From the NCBI RefSeq assembly GCF_009193295.2, contig NZ_CP059973.1:930001-994000 (forward strand): a stretch of DNA of 64,000 nt. The letters run 5' to 3'. Each line of letters starts with the position of its first letter. Within the stretch, counting starts at the first letter, position 1. A model generated the notes under the pieces. That model did no database searches. It had not been told where the DNA came from and saw only the letters and a program-made list of their open reading frames with translations. A program made the position numbers and the translations under genes. Of the stretch, positions 44,006 to 54,331 are shown piece after piece. The stretch is from Bacteroides luhongzhouii (GTDB lineage: Bacteria > Bacteroidota > Bacteroidia > Bacteroidales > Bacteroidaceae).

Positions 44006-45772
44006 ATGATGAAAAAGAAAAATATATTCATATATCTGATGGCATCCAGTCTCCTATTATCCGGAGCAGTAATGACATCATGCGAAAGTATGATCGAAGA
44101 AAAGCCTTTCGACTTCATTGTCCCTGAAGATGTTGAGGATTCTGATAATGGTGCCGACATGTGGGTAACAGGAGTATATAATACATTACACGAAGCCATG
44201 TTCAGATACGGTAGTTTCCCACGACCGCTGGATTATGACTGTGACTATATTTCCGGTGCAGTATGGCAGTTCAGCCAGTTTGGAAGCGGTAACTTCCAGG
44301 GAGGTGACGGACAGGCCGATGTACTTTGGACCGGAATGTACTCGTTGATTAACCGGGCAAATATAGCGGTCTCTGAAATCAATAAGATGCAGAATGTATC
44401 GGAAGAATTTAAAAAGAATGCATTAGGAGAATGTTATTTTCTTAAAGCATGGGCATATTTCTACTTGGTACGTGCTTATGGAGCTATCCCTATTTATTCG
44501 GTCAGTGTAAACGAATCCGGACAATATACTAACAATCCGCGTATTCCGATTGCACAAGTCTACACGGAAACAATCATACCTTTGCTTAAAGATGCTAAAG
44601 ATATGATTTATAAAAACACAGATAATGGCTTTAAACCCGGAAGAGTCTGTGCTGCAACTGCAGCAGGTTTGTTAGCCAAAGTATATGCAACTATCGGTTC
44701 TGCTTCCATGTCTACCGGAGAACAAATAACAGTAAAAACCGGTGCACCGTTTGTTATGCAGAATGTAAATGGTACTATGACCAAAGTGTATACAGAACCT
44801 GTTCCGACAACATTCTCCAAGGATCAAGTTGCCGGTTACGAAAGCTTTTCTTCTCAAGAATATTACAGACTGGCCTACGAAGTTGCGGGAGATGTAATCG
44901 GAGGAGAATATGGGACACACAAACTTGAGGACTATGATTTGATTTGGTCTCCTTCCGGCAAAACTTGTAGTGAACACTTATTCGGTTTACAAACTAAATC
45001 CGGTGATGAATTATACGGTACACTATTCAGCTCGCACTACTGTGGCAGACTCAATGCAGCAGGAAACATAGACAATAGTTTAACGGTAGGATGTAGAAAA
45101 CACTGGTATCTATTGTTTGAAGAAAAAGACTACCGCGTGGACAAAGGAGTGTTGCATTGTTGGATACGTCAGAACTCCGATACAAGTTGGGGTGGTGGTT
45201 CATACTATCCGAACTTTGGGAAATGGCAACGTATGGTTGAAGCCAAAGAGCCTCCGTTCGATAATCCAAAAGTAACCTCCGGATGGAGATGTGATGAAGC
45301 AGGTTCAGAACAGTTCTTTGCTTTCACCACTAAATATTCACAACAAATAGCCGATCAGACTCAACCTCGTACAGATGCCAATTACCCATTTTTACGTTAT
45401 GCTGATGTTGTTCTAATTTTTGCAGAAGCAGCTAATGAATTAAATGGTCCGACAAAAGAATCGGTAGACGCTTTAAATGATGTCCGCACCCGTAGTAACG
45501 CAACAGGTAAAGAACTGGCAAACTTTATAGATAAAACCAGCCTGCGTTCTGCAATCCTTGAAGAACGTGCAATGGAATTAGCCTTGGAAGGCGATCGTCG
45601 TTGGGATTTAATACGTTGGGGAATTTATTTGCAGGCAATGAATGCTCTAGGCGGAATGGATGAAGCCAATAACGTAAAACAACGTTCCAGTAAACATCTG
45701 CTATTCCCGATTCCGACTCTTGAAATCCTGACGAACCAAGGAATTAATGAGAATAATCCTGGCTGGGATTAA
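44006..45772 (+). CDS. SusD-like surface glycan-binding lipoprotein
   Basis: The 588-residue lipoprotein (TSC with Cys26, followed by ESMIEEKPF) has the SusD/RagB fold: the N-terminal NANIAVSEI-type helix region (RANIAVSEINKM), TPR-like repeats (ECYFLKAWAYFYLVRAYGAIPI in part), and the C-terminal PIPTLEI ... NPGWD ending typical of the family. It caps the SusC barrel and delivers glycan. A second ATG follows directly, so the start may be three bases later. The nine-base gap to susC confirms co-translation. Confidence 0.96.
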   Translation: MMKKKNIFIYLMASSLLLSGAVMTSCESMIEEKPFDFIVPEDVEDSDNGADMWVTGVYNTLHEAMFRYGSFPRPLDYDCDYISGAVWQFSQFGSGNFQGGDGQADVLWTGMYSLINRANIAVSEINKMQNVSEEFKKNALGECYFLKAWAYFYLVRAYGAIPIYSVSVNESGQYTNNPRIPIAQVYTETIIPLLKDAKDMIYKNTDNGFKPGRVCAATAAGLLAKVYATIGSASMSTGEQITVKTGAPFVMQNVNGTMTKVYTEPVPTTFSKDQVAGYESFSSQEYYRLAYEVAGDVIGGEYGTHKLEDYDLIWSPSGKTCSEHLFGLQTKSGDELYGTLFSSHYCGRLNAAGNIDNSLTVGCRKHWYLLFEEKDYRVDKGVLHCWIRQNSDTSWGGGSYYPNFGKWQRMVEAKEPPFDNPKVTSGWRCDEAGSEQFFAFTTKYSQQIADQTQPRTDANYPFLRYADVVLIFAEAANELNGPTKESVDALNDVRTRSNATGKELANFIDKTSLRSAILEERAMELALEGDRRWDLIRWGIYLQAMNALGGMDEANNVKQRSSKHLLFPIPTLEILTNQGINENNPGWD

Positions 45773-45801
45773 TCACTTATAACCATGTAATAAAACAGAT
45801 T

Positions 45802-46974
45802 ATGAAGAAAATAAAATATTTTGCAATAATCGCAGCATCCATATTTGCTTTAACATCCTGTACGGATATTGTTGAAGTCGACGATCTGAAAGCCAAAGAA
45901 AACAAACCGTCAACAGGTGCTCCGACTGTAGACAAAGTTGTTTTGGCAACAGATGCTGAATTTCCCATTGAGGGAGCGAATTTCGAACAAGTAGTACGAA
46001 TTGAGGGAACAAATCTCGGAGACATCACCTCTCTAAAATTCAATGATATCGAAGTGGACAGCAAGGAGGTATATTCGACCTACGATATGCTTCTCGCACC
46101 TATTCCCCGTGCACTTCCTAAAGAAGTGACCAACACGATTTATATTACAACCAAACACGGAGAACTAAGTATTCCTTTTGTTGTTTCCATCCCTGATTTA
46201 ACAATCAATGGACTCAAAAATGAATTTACCCAACCGGGAGATACGACAGTTATTACAGGTGACAACTTTGACCTCTACGGTATTACAATCGAAGAAGCAA
46301 TTGTTAATCTAGGTAATTTACCGGTAAATGTAATCGATGCCACTCGTACAGAACTGACAATAGAAATCCCAGCAAATGCCACTCCAAAATCTACCCTTAC
46401 TATAAAAGGAGCCAACATGGATGAAGCATACAAGCTCACATACATGGACCCGGGAGTATCTCAACTTTTTGATTTCAACAATTGGCCGGGAAGCGGTGCC
46501 TTTACACATTCCAGCCAATTCCCTGATGCCCCGAAAAATTTCTTATGTGACGGCACATTAGAAGGGCAACCGGAACCATTAGTAGAAGGAGGAAAATATA
46601 TTCGATTCAATAATTCCGTAAAAGCTTGGGGATGGATGGTTATGTGGGCAGGATATATTACTGTACCGGCAGAAGTAGCCGCAGATCCTTCATCATACGA
46701 TTTAAGATTTGAAATCTGTACTGGAGCTAAATTCCCGATATCAGCCCAAGCGCGCATCATCTTAGGAGATTATGGATGGTATCCTTCCAAAGGAGGAATT
46801 CCAGTCAATACTTATGGCGGATGGCAAACAGTACGGATCAGTGCTGACACAGAAACATTGTTGCCCAATCCTATTGATCCTAGTACCAACACAGCTTTCA
46901 AAATCATATTTTCTCCCGAATCTGCTCAAGAATTTGATTTAAGTATGTGTAATTTCAGATTTGTTCATAAGTAA
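45802..46974 (+). CDS. TIG/IPT-domain surface glycan-binding lipoprotein (SGBP)
   Basis: The 390-residue lipoprotein (LTSC, Cys20, followed by TDIVEVDD) occupies the SusE/SGBP-B position. Two Ig-like TIG/IPT repeats are visible at about 45-130 (VVRIEGTNLGDITSLKFNDIEV, in part) and 130-215 (TVITGDNFDLYGI). A C-terminal beta-rich glycan-binding domain (about 220-390) contains exposed aromatics (KAWGWMVMWAGY, DYGWYPSKGG). The layout is that of xyloglucan- and mannan-type SGBPs. It should bind the target polysaccharide at the surface and feed SusCD. The sequence outside the TIG repeats gives no specificity. Confidence 0.85.
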   Translation: MKKIKYFAIIAASIFALTSCTDIVEVDDLKAKENKPSTGAPTVDKVVLATDAEFPIEGANFEQVVRIEGTNLGDITSLKFNDIEVDSKEVYSTYDMLLAPIPRALPKEVTNTIYITTKHGELSIPFVVSIPDLTINGLKNEFTQPGDTTVITGDNFDLYGITIEEAIVNLGNLPVNVIDATRTELTIEIPANATPKSTLTIKGANMDEAYKLTYMDPGVSQLFDFNNWPGSGAFTHSSQFPDAPKNFLCDGTLEGQPEPLVEGGKYIRFNNSVKAWGWMVMWAGYITVPAEVAADPSSYDLRFEICTGAKFPISAQARIILGDYGWYPSKGGIPVNTYGGWQTVRISADTETLLPNPIDPSTNTAFKIIFSPESAQEFDLSMCNFRFVHK

Positions 46975-46983
46975 AGATAAAAA

Positions 46984-47009
46984 GGGAACGCTTTAGTATG
47001 GGCGTTCCC
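46984..47009 (+). promoter_or_regulatory. Intercistronic hairpin between SGBP and GH5
   Basis: GGGAACGC pairs with GCGTTCCC across a 10-nt loop in the 47-bp gap. No T-run follows, so it is more likely an mRNA-stabilising or partial-termination stem that lets SusCD/SGBP be made in excess over the enzymes. Confidence 0.6.
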
Positions 47010-47021
47010 TCATAAACAAAA

Positions 47022-48119
47022 ATGATTCGATTTATGCTAAAAGACTTATTTTCATTATTAACGATTGTAGCACTTCTATTTTCATCTTGTTCCAAATCAG
47101 ACGAAGAAGAAAATGGTGATGAGCCTCAACCAACCAAACAAACAGCTTATTTTGGAGTTAACCTGTCAGGAGCTGAATTTGGGAATGTGTATCCGGGGGT
47201 GGATGGTACCCACTATGGTTATCCCACAGAAAAAGATTTGGATTACTTTAAAGCCAAAGGCCTTTATCTGGTACGTTTTCCTTTTCGTTGGGAACGTATA
47301 CAACCCACAATGAATGGGGAATTAAATGCAACAGAGCTGGCAAAAATGAAGAAATTCGTCAAAGCCGCTGAAGATAGAAACATACAGATACTTCTGGATA
47401 TGCATAACTTTGGAAGATATTGTGTATATTGCGACGGTCAAAGTTCACAAAATAATCAATATGCAATCATTGGTAATGCACGATGCACTGTTGACAATTT
47501 CTGTGACGTATGGAAGAAACTGGCAAAAGAGTTTAAAGACTATAAAAATATCTGGGGTTACGACATCATGAATGAGCCCTACGAAATGCTGGCATCGACA
47601 CCATGGGTTAACATAGCCCAAGCCTGCATTAATGCCATCCGCACTATAGATACTAAAACGACCATCATAGTTAGCGGAGACGAATTCAGCTCTGCCAGAC
47701 GATGGAAAGAATGCAGTGACAATCTGAAAACTCTTACAGATCCAAGTAATAACCTGATATTCCAGGCACATATATATTTCGATTCGGATTCTTCCGGAAA
47801 CTATAATAAAGGATATGATGAAGATGGTGCAACCGTTCAAACAGGGGTGGCTCGTTTGAAACCATTTGTTGACTGGCTGAAAGAGAATAATAAACGTGGA
47901 TTCGTCGGTGAATATGGTATACCTGATACTGACGGTCGTTGGGTAGATATTCTTGATGCAGCACTTAAATATCTACAAGAAAATGGAATAAACGGAACTT
48001 ACTGGTCTGCCGGTCCACGATGGGGTGATTATCCCTTATCTGTCCAACCGACCAATAATTACACACAGGATCGTCCGCAATTAAGCACGCTCCTGAAATA
48101 TAAAAGTACACAACAATAA
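47022..48119 (+). CDS. GH5 surface lipoprotein endo-glycanase
   Basis: The 365-residue lipoprotein (LFSSC, Cys23, or Cys19 if the start is the second ATG at 47034) has the acidic surface export signal SKSDEEE right after the Cys. It is therefore expected outside on the cell surface. The GH5 domain has acid/base Glu185 in DIMNEPYE and nucleophile Glu297 in GFVGEYGIP. FGVNLSGAEFGNVYPG and RFPFRWERIQP resemble fungal-type GH5_5 endoglucanases by eye. It should make the first cuts in the polymer. It is a close paralogue of the enzyme at 50719. Confidence 0.85.
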   Translation: MIRFMLKDLFSLLTIVALLFSSCSKSDEEENGDEPQPTKQTAYFGVNLSGAEFGNVYPGVDGTHYGYPTEKDLDYFKAKGLYLVRFPFRWERIQPTMNGELNATELAKMKKFVKAAEDRNIQILLDMHNFGRYCVYCDGQSSQNNQYAIIGNARCTVDNFCDVWKKLAKEFKDYKNIWGYDIMNEPYEMLASTPWVNIAQACINAIRTIDTKTTIIVSGDEFSSARRWKECSDNLKTLTDPSNNLIFQAHIYFDSDSSGNYNKGYDEDGATVQTGVARLKPFVDWLKENNKRGFVGEYGIPDTDGRWVDILDAALKYLQENGINGTYWSAGPRWGDYPLSVQPTNNYTQDRPQLSTLLKYKSTQQ

Positions 48120-48137
48120 TCAGAATAAATACTGTCC

Positions 48138-50708
48138 ATGAGAACTCGAATCATCACTATTATCACTTTACTGCTATCCACTCCAATGGTTATTGCACAA
48201 AAATCAATGGATGAGATAGACAGAGAAAGCTTTGCAGCAAAGCTATCTCCAATGGAAGTAAAAGGTATACAGATGACTGAAACAGGAAATATTCCTCTTG
48301 TCAGAGATACTCCTGCAAACATCTTTTTAGACGGAACCTGGCAACTGGCAGAAGGAGGAACTGAAAAAGAACGTTTACACACTATCTGGACAGATCAAAT
48401 ACCTGCCTATGTGCCTGGTAGTATTCACACCGCATTAGTAGAAAATGGAATCATACCCGATCCATACATCGGACAGAATGACTCTATTGCAGAAAAACAA
48501 TCTTACAAAACATGGTGGATGAAGCGGGAGTTCGAACTAGACTCCCCCTCATCTCACTCTATATTATCTTTTGGCGGAATCGCTAACAAATGTACAATAT
48601 GGCTCAATGGAAAACTTTTGGGAACACACGAAGGTATGTTCGGAGGGCCCGATTTTTCAATAGGTAACTATTTAAAGAATAAAAATACTCTCATAGTAAA
48701 ACTAGAAGCCATCCCTCAAATGTTTCTGGGCAACTGGCCTCCCAACGCAAATGAAAGTTGGAAATATACAGTTGTATTCAATTGCGTTTATGGATGGCAT
48801 TATGCACAAATCCCATCATTAGGAATCTGGCGTAGTGTTCAATTAAAAGAACAAGCCGCAGTAGAAATAGAATCACCCTTCATCGCTACTCGTTCGCTCG
48901 ATGGTCAAATGCGCTTAACTCTTGATCTGCATAAAAAATCATCTCCATTAAAAGGAGTATTATATGCAGAAGTATCTCCCAAGAACTTCAAAGGAATAAC
49001 ACAATATTATCGTTTCGACATAAATAGTCCGAAAAAACAGGAAACTTTATCTTTAGACTTTCAAATCAAAGATCCGCATCTTTGGTGGCCCAATGACAGA
49101 GGAGAACAATCACTATATGACCTCAACCTATTCTTCGTTCCACAAAAAGGGAAGACAGCCCATATAAAAACGTCGTTCGGTATACGGACTATTGAGATGA
49201 GACCATTAATTGATGGTGCTAAAGAAGATTATTATAACTGGACATTCGTCATCAATGGCAAGCCGATGTTCATAAAAGGAACAGGCTGGTGCACTATGGA
49301 TGCATTAATGGACTTCTCAAGAAATAAATACGAACATTTGCTCCAGATAGCCCAAAGGCAACACATACAAATGTTAAGAGCCTGGGGAGGAGGAATGCCC
49401 GAAACCGATGATTTTTACGAATTATGCGATAAATATGGTATTTTAGTCATGCAAGAATGGCCAACGGCCTGGAATAGCCATAACACGCAACCGTACACTA
49501 TCCTGCAAGAAACAGTGGAAAGAAATACCAAACGATTAAGAAATCACCCTTCTCTTATTATGTGGGGAGCAGGGAATGAATCAGATAAACCATTCGGACC
49601 TGCAATTGACATGATGGGACGACTTAGTATAGAACTTGACGGAACACGTCCCTTCCATCGTGGGGAAGCCTGGGGAGGCAGCCTGCACAATTATAACTGC
49701 TGGTGGGACGATGCTCATCTTAATCACAATTTGAATATGACCGCTCCTTTTTGGGGAGAATTTGGGATAGCATCATTGCCTCACATCGAGACAGTGCGTA
49801 GATATTTGGACGAGGAAAAAGAAGTGTGGCCTCCCCAAAGGAGCGGTAATTTCACGCACCACACTCCTATCTTCGGAACGATGAGAGAAATGGAGAAACT
49901 TACTCAATATTCTGGTTATTTTATGCCGAAGGACTCGCTGGCTTCTTTCATACTCGGGTCACAGTTAGCACAAGTAGTAGGAGTGCGCCATACATTAGAA
50001 CGGGCACGCACATTATGGCCTCATACTACCGGAGCACTTTATTATAAGATGAACGATAACTATCCTGGTGTATCATGGTCATGTGTAGACTATTATGGTA
50101 TCATAAAACCCGTTCACTATTTTGTGCAAAAGTCTTTTGCCCCGTTAGCAGCAGTCATGCTATTTGACCGCAGCAACCTTGCCAGTCAAGAAGTCAGTCT
50201 TCCTGTCTATCTACTTGATGACTGCCAAACATTAGAGAAAGAACCTTATCAAGTCAAAGTATCTATATACAATGCATTACTAGATACTGTTGCCACCCAT
50301 ACTTTCAACGGTACTGGCGATGAGAATGTTGTCAAGAAACTAGGAGAAATAAATCTGAATAGAGAACAAACCAAATCGACCATGCTATTCTTTGTTCTGG
50401 ACATAATCAAAGATAACAAAAACATATATCGGAATTATTACTTTACCAATTACGAAGTACGTCCGGGCTCCATCGTATCAATGCCCCAAACAGAAATTAA
50501 AATGGAACGCACAGGTAATATGGTGACTTTAACAAATACAGGAAAGCACCCTGCTATCGGAGTACACGTAGAAGTACCAGAAAAAATGGACCAACTTATC
50601 GTTTCGGAGAACTATATATGGCTTAACCCACAAGAATCAAAAATATTAAAAATAAATTTGGAATCTCCAGTTATTGTAAAAGGCTGGAATCTTCAATCAC
50701 CCTATTAA
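48138..50708 (+). CDS. GH2 glycoside hydrolase, beta-mannosidase-like
   Basis: The 856-residue protein has a type I signal peptide (about 1-20, ending VIAQKS). The family-2 domains follow: a sugar-binding jelly roll (about 60-230, with GTWQLAEGG, WWMKREFEL, ANKCTIWLNGKLLG), an Ig-like middle part, and the TIM barrel with acid/base Glu481 in GAGNESDKP and nucleophile Glu541 in APFWGEFG. YYKMNDNYPGVSWSCVDYYG and KPVHYFVQKSFAPL are closest to beta-mannosidases and exo-beta-glucosaminidases. The acid/base peptide GNES rather than GNNE leaves the exact specificity open. It should act in the periplasm on imported oligosaccharides. Confidence 0.88.
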   Translation: MRTRIITIITLLLSTPMVIAQKSMDEIDRESFAAKLSPMEVKGIQMTETGNIPLVRDTPANIFLDGTWQLAEGGTEKERLHTIWTDQIPAYVPGSIHTALVENGIIPDPYIGQNDSIAEKQSYKTWWMKREFELDSPSSHSILSFGGIANKCTIWLNGKLLGTHEGMFGGPDFSIGNYLKNKNTLIVKLEAIPQMFLGNWPPNANESWKYTVVFNCVYGWHYAQIPSLGIWRSVQLKEQAAVEIESPFIATRSLDGQMRLTLDLHKKSSPLKGVLYAEVSPKNFKGITQYYRFDINSPKKQETLSLDFQIKDPHLWWPNDRGEQSLYDLNLFFVPQKGKTAHIKTSFGIRTIEMRPLIDGAKEDYYNWTFVINGKPMFIKGTGWCTMDALMDFSRNKYEHLLQIAQRQHIQMLRAWGGGMPETDDFYELCDKYGILVMQEWPTAWNSHNTQPYTILQETVERNTKRLRNHPSLIMWGAGNESDKPFGPAIDMMGRLSIELDGTRPFHRGEAWGGSLHNYNCWWDDAHLNHNLNMTAPFWGEFGIASLPHIETVRRYLDEEKEVWPPQRSGNFTHHTPIFGTMREMEKLTQYSGYFMPKDSLASFILGSQLAQVVGVRHTLERARTLWPHTTGALYYKMNDNYPGVSWSCVDYYGIIKPVHYFVQKSFAPLAAVMLFDRSNLASQEVSLPVYLLDDCQTLEKEPYQVKVSIYNALLDTVATHTFNGTGDENVVKKLGEINLNREQTKSTMLFFVLDIIKDNKNIYRNYYFTNYEVRPGSIVSMPQTEIKMERTGNMVTLTNTGKHPAIGVHVEVPEKMDQLIVSENYIWLNPQESKILKINLESPVIVKGWNLQSPY

Positions 50709-50718
50709 ACAGAACATT

Positions 50719-51759
50719 ATGAAAAAAGTTTTTATTTCGGCTTTTCTACTACTTAGCCTTCTTACTCTAAATGGATGTAAAAGTAATCAACCTCCGGTAA
50801 AAGAGACAGGTGAACCTTACGGAGTAAACTTGGCATGCGCGGACTTCGGTTCATCTTTCCCCGGTGAGTATAATAAAGACTATACCTACCCGACAGATCA
50901 AGACCTCGAATATTGGCAAAAGAAAGGGCTGAAACTTATCCGGTTACCATTTAAATGGGAACGGCTACAACTTGACTTAAAAGGACCGCTAAACCAACAT
51001 GACCTCAATAAAATGAAAGAATTGGTCAGAGCAGCAGAGAAACGCGATATGGTGGTTCTTCTCGACTTACACAATTACTGTCGCCGCTTCATGAACAACG
51101 AACATACCCTCATTGGAAACAATGGATTAACAATCGAAGACCTAGCTTCTTTCTGGCAAGCTATTGCTAAAGAATTCTCGACTTTTAAAAACATATATGG
51201 CTACGGGCTAATGAACGAACCACATGATCTGGCCCCGGGAACCAAGTGGTTCGACATGGCGCAAGCGTCCATCAATGCCATACGAGAAGTCGACACAAAT
51301 ACGCTTATTATGGTAGGCGGCAACGACTGGTCATCAGCAGAGCGCTGGATTGAACAGAGTGATACACTCAAATTCTTAAAAGACCCGGCTAATAACCTTG
51401 CTTTTGAAGCTCATGTATATTTTGACAAGGATGCATCCGGTACATACAAATATTCATACGAAGAGGAAGAATGTTATCCAGAGAAAGGAATCGACCGGGT
51501 AAAACCATTTGTAGAATGGATCAAGCAGAATAAATTCCATGGTTTTATCGGAGAGTATGGAATACCCGACAACGATCCCCGTTGGAATGAAACCCTCGAC
51601 TTATTCTTGGGATATTTACAAGAAAATGGGATCAATGGTACATATTGGGCTGCGGGTCCGTGGTGGGATACCTATTTCATGGCAATCACCCCCAAAGACG
51701 GGAAAGACAGACCGCAAATGCCTATCATTGAGAAATATACAAGTACCTTAAAAAAATAG
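50719..51759 (+). CDS. GH5 lipoprotein, second paralogue
   Basis: The 346-residue lipoprotein (LNGC, Cys20) has the GH5 domain with acid/base Glu167 in GLMNEPHD and nucleophile Glu279 in GFIGEYGIP. It aligns with the 47022 enzyme from VNLACADFGSSFPG to the end. The tail after its Cys (KSNQPPVK) lacks the acidic export signal, so it may stay on the periplasmic face. That would make it a second-step enzyme working on imported oligosaccharides. The two genes flank the GH2 gene and probably arose by duplication. A gap of only 4 bp to the next gene shows coupling. Confidence 0.86.
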   Translation: MKKVFISAFLLLSLLTLNGCKSNQPPVKETGEPYGVNLACADFGSSFPGEYNKDYTYPTDQDLEYWQKKGLKLIRLPFKWERLQLDLKGPLNQHDLNKMKELVRAAEKRDMVVLLDLHNYCRRFMNNEHTLIGNNGLTIEDLASFWQAIAKEFSTFKNIYGYGLMNEPHDLAPGTKWFDMAQASINAIREVDTNTLIMVGGNDWSSAERWIEQSDTLKFLKDPANNLAFEAHVYFDKDASGTYKYSYEEEECYPEKGIDRVKPFVEWIKQNKFHGFIGEYGIPDNDPRWNETLDLFLGYLQENGINGTYWAAGPWWDTYFMAITPKDGKDRPQMPIIEKYTSTLKK

Positions 51760-51763
51760 AATT

Positions 51764-53125
51764 ATGTTCAAACGATTCTCCATCTGCTATATTTTATTCA
51801 TGTTTTGTATAACTGGAACTTCCGCCCAAGAAGACCGGTGGACAGGAAACGCCACGAATCTATCCAAAGGAAACTTAAGGGTAAATTCTTCAGGACGTTA
51901 CCTAGAATACAGTGACGGAACTCCTTTTCTCTACATGGGAGATACAGCATGGGAACTCATCAGCCGCTTAAATGACAAAGAGACTGAACTATATTTGGAG
52001 AATCGCAGAGAAAAAGGATTTACCGTCATACAAACGGTAATCCTGGATGAATTAGATGATATGGATGTTTCATCTAACGGAGAACCTAAGTTAAGTGACG
52101 GCAATATTGACAAGCCCGCTCCCGGCTATTTCACTCATGTAGACAAAGTTATTTCTCTGGCAGCAGCCAAAGGTTTATACATAGCTCTACTACCAACCTG
52201 GGGAGATAAGGTAGACAAACAATGGGGAAAAGGACCGGAGATTTTTACACCGGAAAATGCATATAGATACGGCAAATGGTTAGGAGAACGCTATATGAAC
52301 GCACCCAATCTGATATGGATAATAGGAGGTGATCGAAGTGGAGACGGAAAAAACTTTGCCATTTGGAATGCATTAGCAACCGGTATTAAAAGTGTAGACA
52401 AAAACCATTTGATGACCTATCATCCTCATGGAGAGCACTCATCCTCGTTCTGGTTTCACAATGCTTCGTGGCTGGATTTTAATATGTGTCAATCCGGACA
52501 CGCACAACAAGATTTCGCAATCTATCAACGTCTGCTTTTGCCCGATTTAAAAAAGGAACCACACAAGCCATGCATGGACGGAGAACCCCGATATGAAAAT
52601 ATTCCGATCAATTTCAAAAAAGAAAATGGAAGATTTGGAGATGATGATATCCGCCATACACTTTACCAAAGTATGTTCAGCGGAGCTTGTGGATATACAT
52701 ACGGCTGTAATGATATATGGCAGATGTTTGATACCGGACGTGAGCCTAAATGTGACGCCGACACTCCATGGTACCAATCAATGGATAAACAAGGAGCATG
52801 GGACTTAATTCACTTTCGCAGATTATGGGAAAAATTTGACTTTACTCAAGGAAAAAAACAACAAACCATCTTTGGCAATATACCTTTAGAAAATAAAAAC
52901 TATCCCGTAGCATTCGGCAACAAAGACTACTTATTAGTATATTTTCCACTAGGTGGAGAGAGAACGATTTATTTGCCTTCAATGAAGGCATCCAAACGGT
53001 CTTTAAAGTGGATGAATCCTCGCAATGGAAGAATCACATTCCATCAAAATACAACAGCAGATACCATTCTCGTATCCTCTCCCACAAAGGGAAAAGGAAA
53101 TGACTGGGTTTTAATTATAGAATAA
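51764..53125 (+). CDS. DUF4038 / GH140-like glycoside hydrolase, secreted
   Basis: The 453-residue protein has a signal peptide (ending GTSAQEDRW) and a DUF4038 (beta/alpha)8 barrel. Recognisable parts are FLYMGDTAWELISRL, TVIQTVILDELD, IALLPTWGDKVD, and LIWIIGGDRSGDG, where Asp and Glu residues of related GH140 apiosidases sit. A C-terminal beta-sandwich (about 365-453) resembles the 'putative collagen-binding' domain that usually follows DUF4038. Only the fold-level family is clear: characterised relatives include an apiosidase and some endo-glucanases. It acts outside the cytoplasm and is the fourth enzyme of the operon. Confidence 0.8.
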   Translation: MFKRFSICYILFMFCITGTSAQEDRWTGNATNLSKGNLRVNSSGRYLEYSDGTPFLYMGDTAWELISRLNDKETELYLENRREKGFTVIQTVILDELDDMDVSSNGEPKLSDGNIDKPAPGYFTHVDKVISLAAAKGLYIALLPTWGDKVDKQWGKGPEIFTPENAYRYGKWLGERYMNAPNLIWIIGGDRSGDGKNFAIWNALATGIKSVDKNHLMTYHPHGEHSSSFWFHNASWLDFNMCQSGHAQQDFAIYQRLLLPDLKKEPHKPCMDGEPRYENIPINFKKENGRFGDDDIRHTLYQSMFSGACGYTYGCNDIWQMFDTGREPKCDADTPWYQSMDKQGAWDLIHFRRLWEKFDFTQGKKQQTIFGNIPLENKNYPVAFGNKDYLLVYFPLGGERTIYLPSMKASKRSLKWMNPRNGRITFHQNTTADTILVSSPTKGKGNDWVLIIE

Positions 53126-53151
53126 TTAACCGAGAAAAATAACTATAGAAT

Positions 53152-54321
53152 ATGAAAAGTAATAGATTAGAAGAGCTAACACAAAATTATGAAGCTCTTA
53201 TCAACCGAAAAAATGAGATATGTAACAATAGCAACGGTATATATAAACGTTACTACCACCCTGTATTAACAGCAGAACATGCACCACTCATCTGGAAGTA
53301 TGATTTTGATGAAAAACAAAACCCATTCATGGAAGAAAGAATTGGTATCAACGCTGTAATGAATACGGGAGCCATCAAGATCAATCATAAATACTATCTT
53401 GTGGCGCGTGTGGAAGGAGCAGACCGAAAATCATTCTTTGCAGTAGCAGAAAGTAATAGTCCCGTAGACGGATTTCGTTTTTGGGATTATCCGATAGAAA
53501 TGCCGGAGACAGACATTCCTGATACCAATATGTACGATATGCGCCTGACCGCACATGAAGATGGATGGATTTATGGCATTTTTTGTGCGGAACGCAAAGA
53601 TACAAACGCTCCAGCCGGTGATTTATCTTCCGCAGTAGCCGTTGCAGGTATTGCACGAACAAAAGACCTGAAAACATGGCAACGCTTGCCGGATCTGAAA
53701 TCTCCGAGCCAGCAACGTAACGTAGTGCTTCATCCGGAATTTGTGAATGGGAAGTATGCCCTGTATACCCGCCCTCAAGATGGTTTTATTGACGCCGGCA
53801 ATGGAGGAGGTATCGGATGGGCACTCATAGATGACATCTGTCATGCCGAAATAAAAGAGGAAAAAATCATCAATAAACGGTTTTATCATACGATCAAGGA
53901 GGTAAAAAATGGAGAAGGGCCACACCCCATTAAAACTCCACAAGGATGGTTACATTTAGCACATGGTGTAAGAGGATGCGCAGCCGGATTACGCTATGTA
54001 TTATACTTATACATGACTTCTTTAGAAGATCCGACAGAAATTATAGCTGAACCTGCAGGTTATTTCATGGCCCCTATAGGAGAAGAAAGAATCGGTGATG
54101 TATCGAATGTATTATTCTCAAACGGATGGATTGAAGATGATAACGGAAAAATTTATATCTATTATGCGTCTTCGGACACCCGTCTTCATGTAGCCGAATC
54201 AACAGTAAGCCAGCTTGTAGATTATTGTCTGCACACACCAACCGACGGTTTCCGTTCTATAGAATCTGTAAAGCGGATCATTACTATGGTAAACCACAAT
54301 AAACAATACCTGAAACAATAA
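53152..54321 (+). CDS. GH130 4-O-beta-mannosyl-glucose phosphorylase-like
   Basis: The 389-residue protein has no signal peptide and should be cytoplasmic. It has the GH130 five-bladed propeller. [32 protein letters not shown] (core [17 protein letters not shown]) carries the phosphate and sugar-binding arginines. Asp129 in [13 protein letters not shown] matches the general acid Asp of the GH130_1 Man-Glc phosphorylase. [14 protein letters not shown] and the C-terminal LHVAES motif are also typical. The expected reaction is beta-mannosyl-1,4-glucose plus phosphate to mannose-1-phosphate plus glucose. No cellobiose-2-epimerase is in the window. It precedes the sugar symporter by 10 bp. Confidence 0.92.
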   Translation: MKSNRLEELTQNYEALINRKNEICNNSNGIYKRYYHPVLTAEHAPLIWKYDFDEKQNPFMEERIGINAVMNTGAIKINHKYYLVARVEGADRKSFFAVAESNSPVDGFRFWDYPIEMPETDIPDTNMYDMRLTAHEDGWIYGIFCAERKDTNAPAGDLSSAVAVAGIARTKDLKTWQRLPDLKSPSQQRNVVLHPEFVNGKYALYTRPQDGFIDAGNGGGIGWALIDDICHAEIKEEKIINKRFYHTIKEVKNGEGPHPIKTPQGWLHLAHGVRGCAAGLRYVLYLYMTSLEDPTEIIAEPAGYFMAPIGEERIGDVSNVLFSNGWIEDDNGKIYIYYASSDTRLHVAESTVSQLVDYCLHTPTDGFRSIESVKRIITMVNHNKQYLKQ

Positions 54322-54331
54322 ATACATCACC

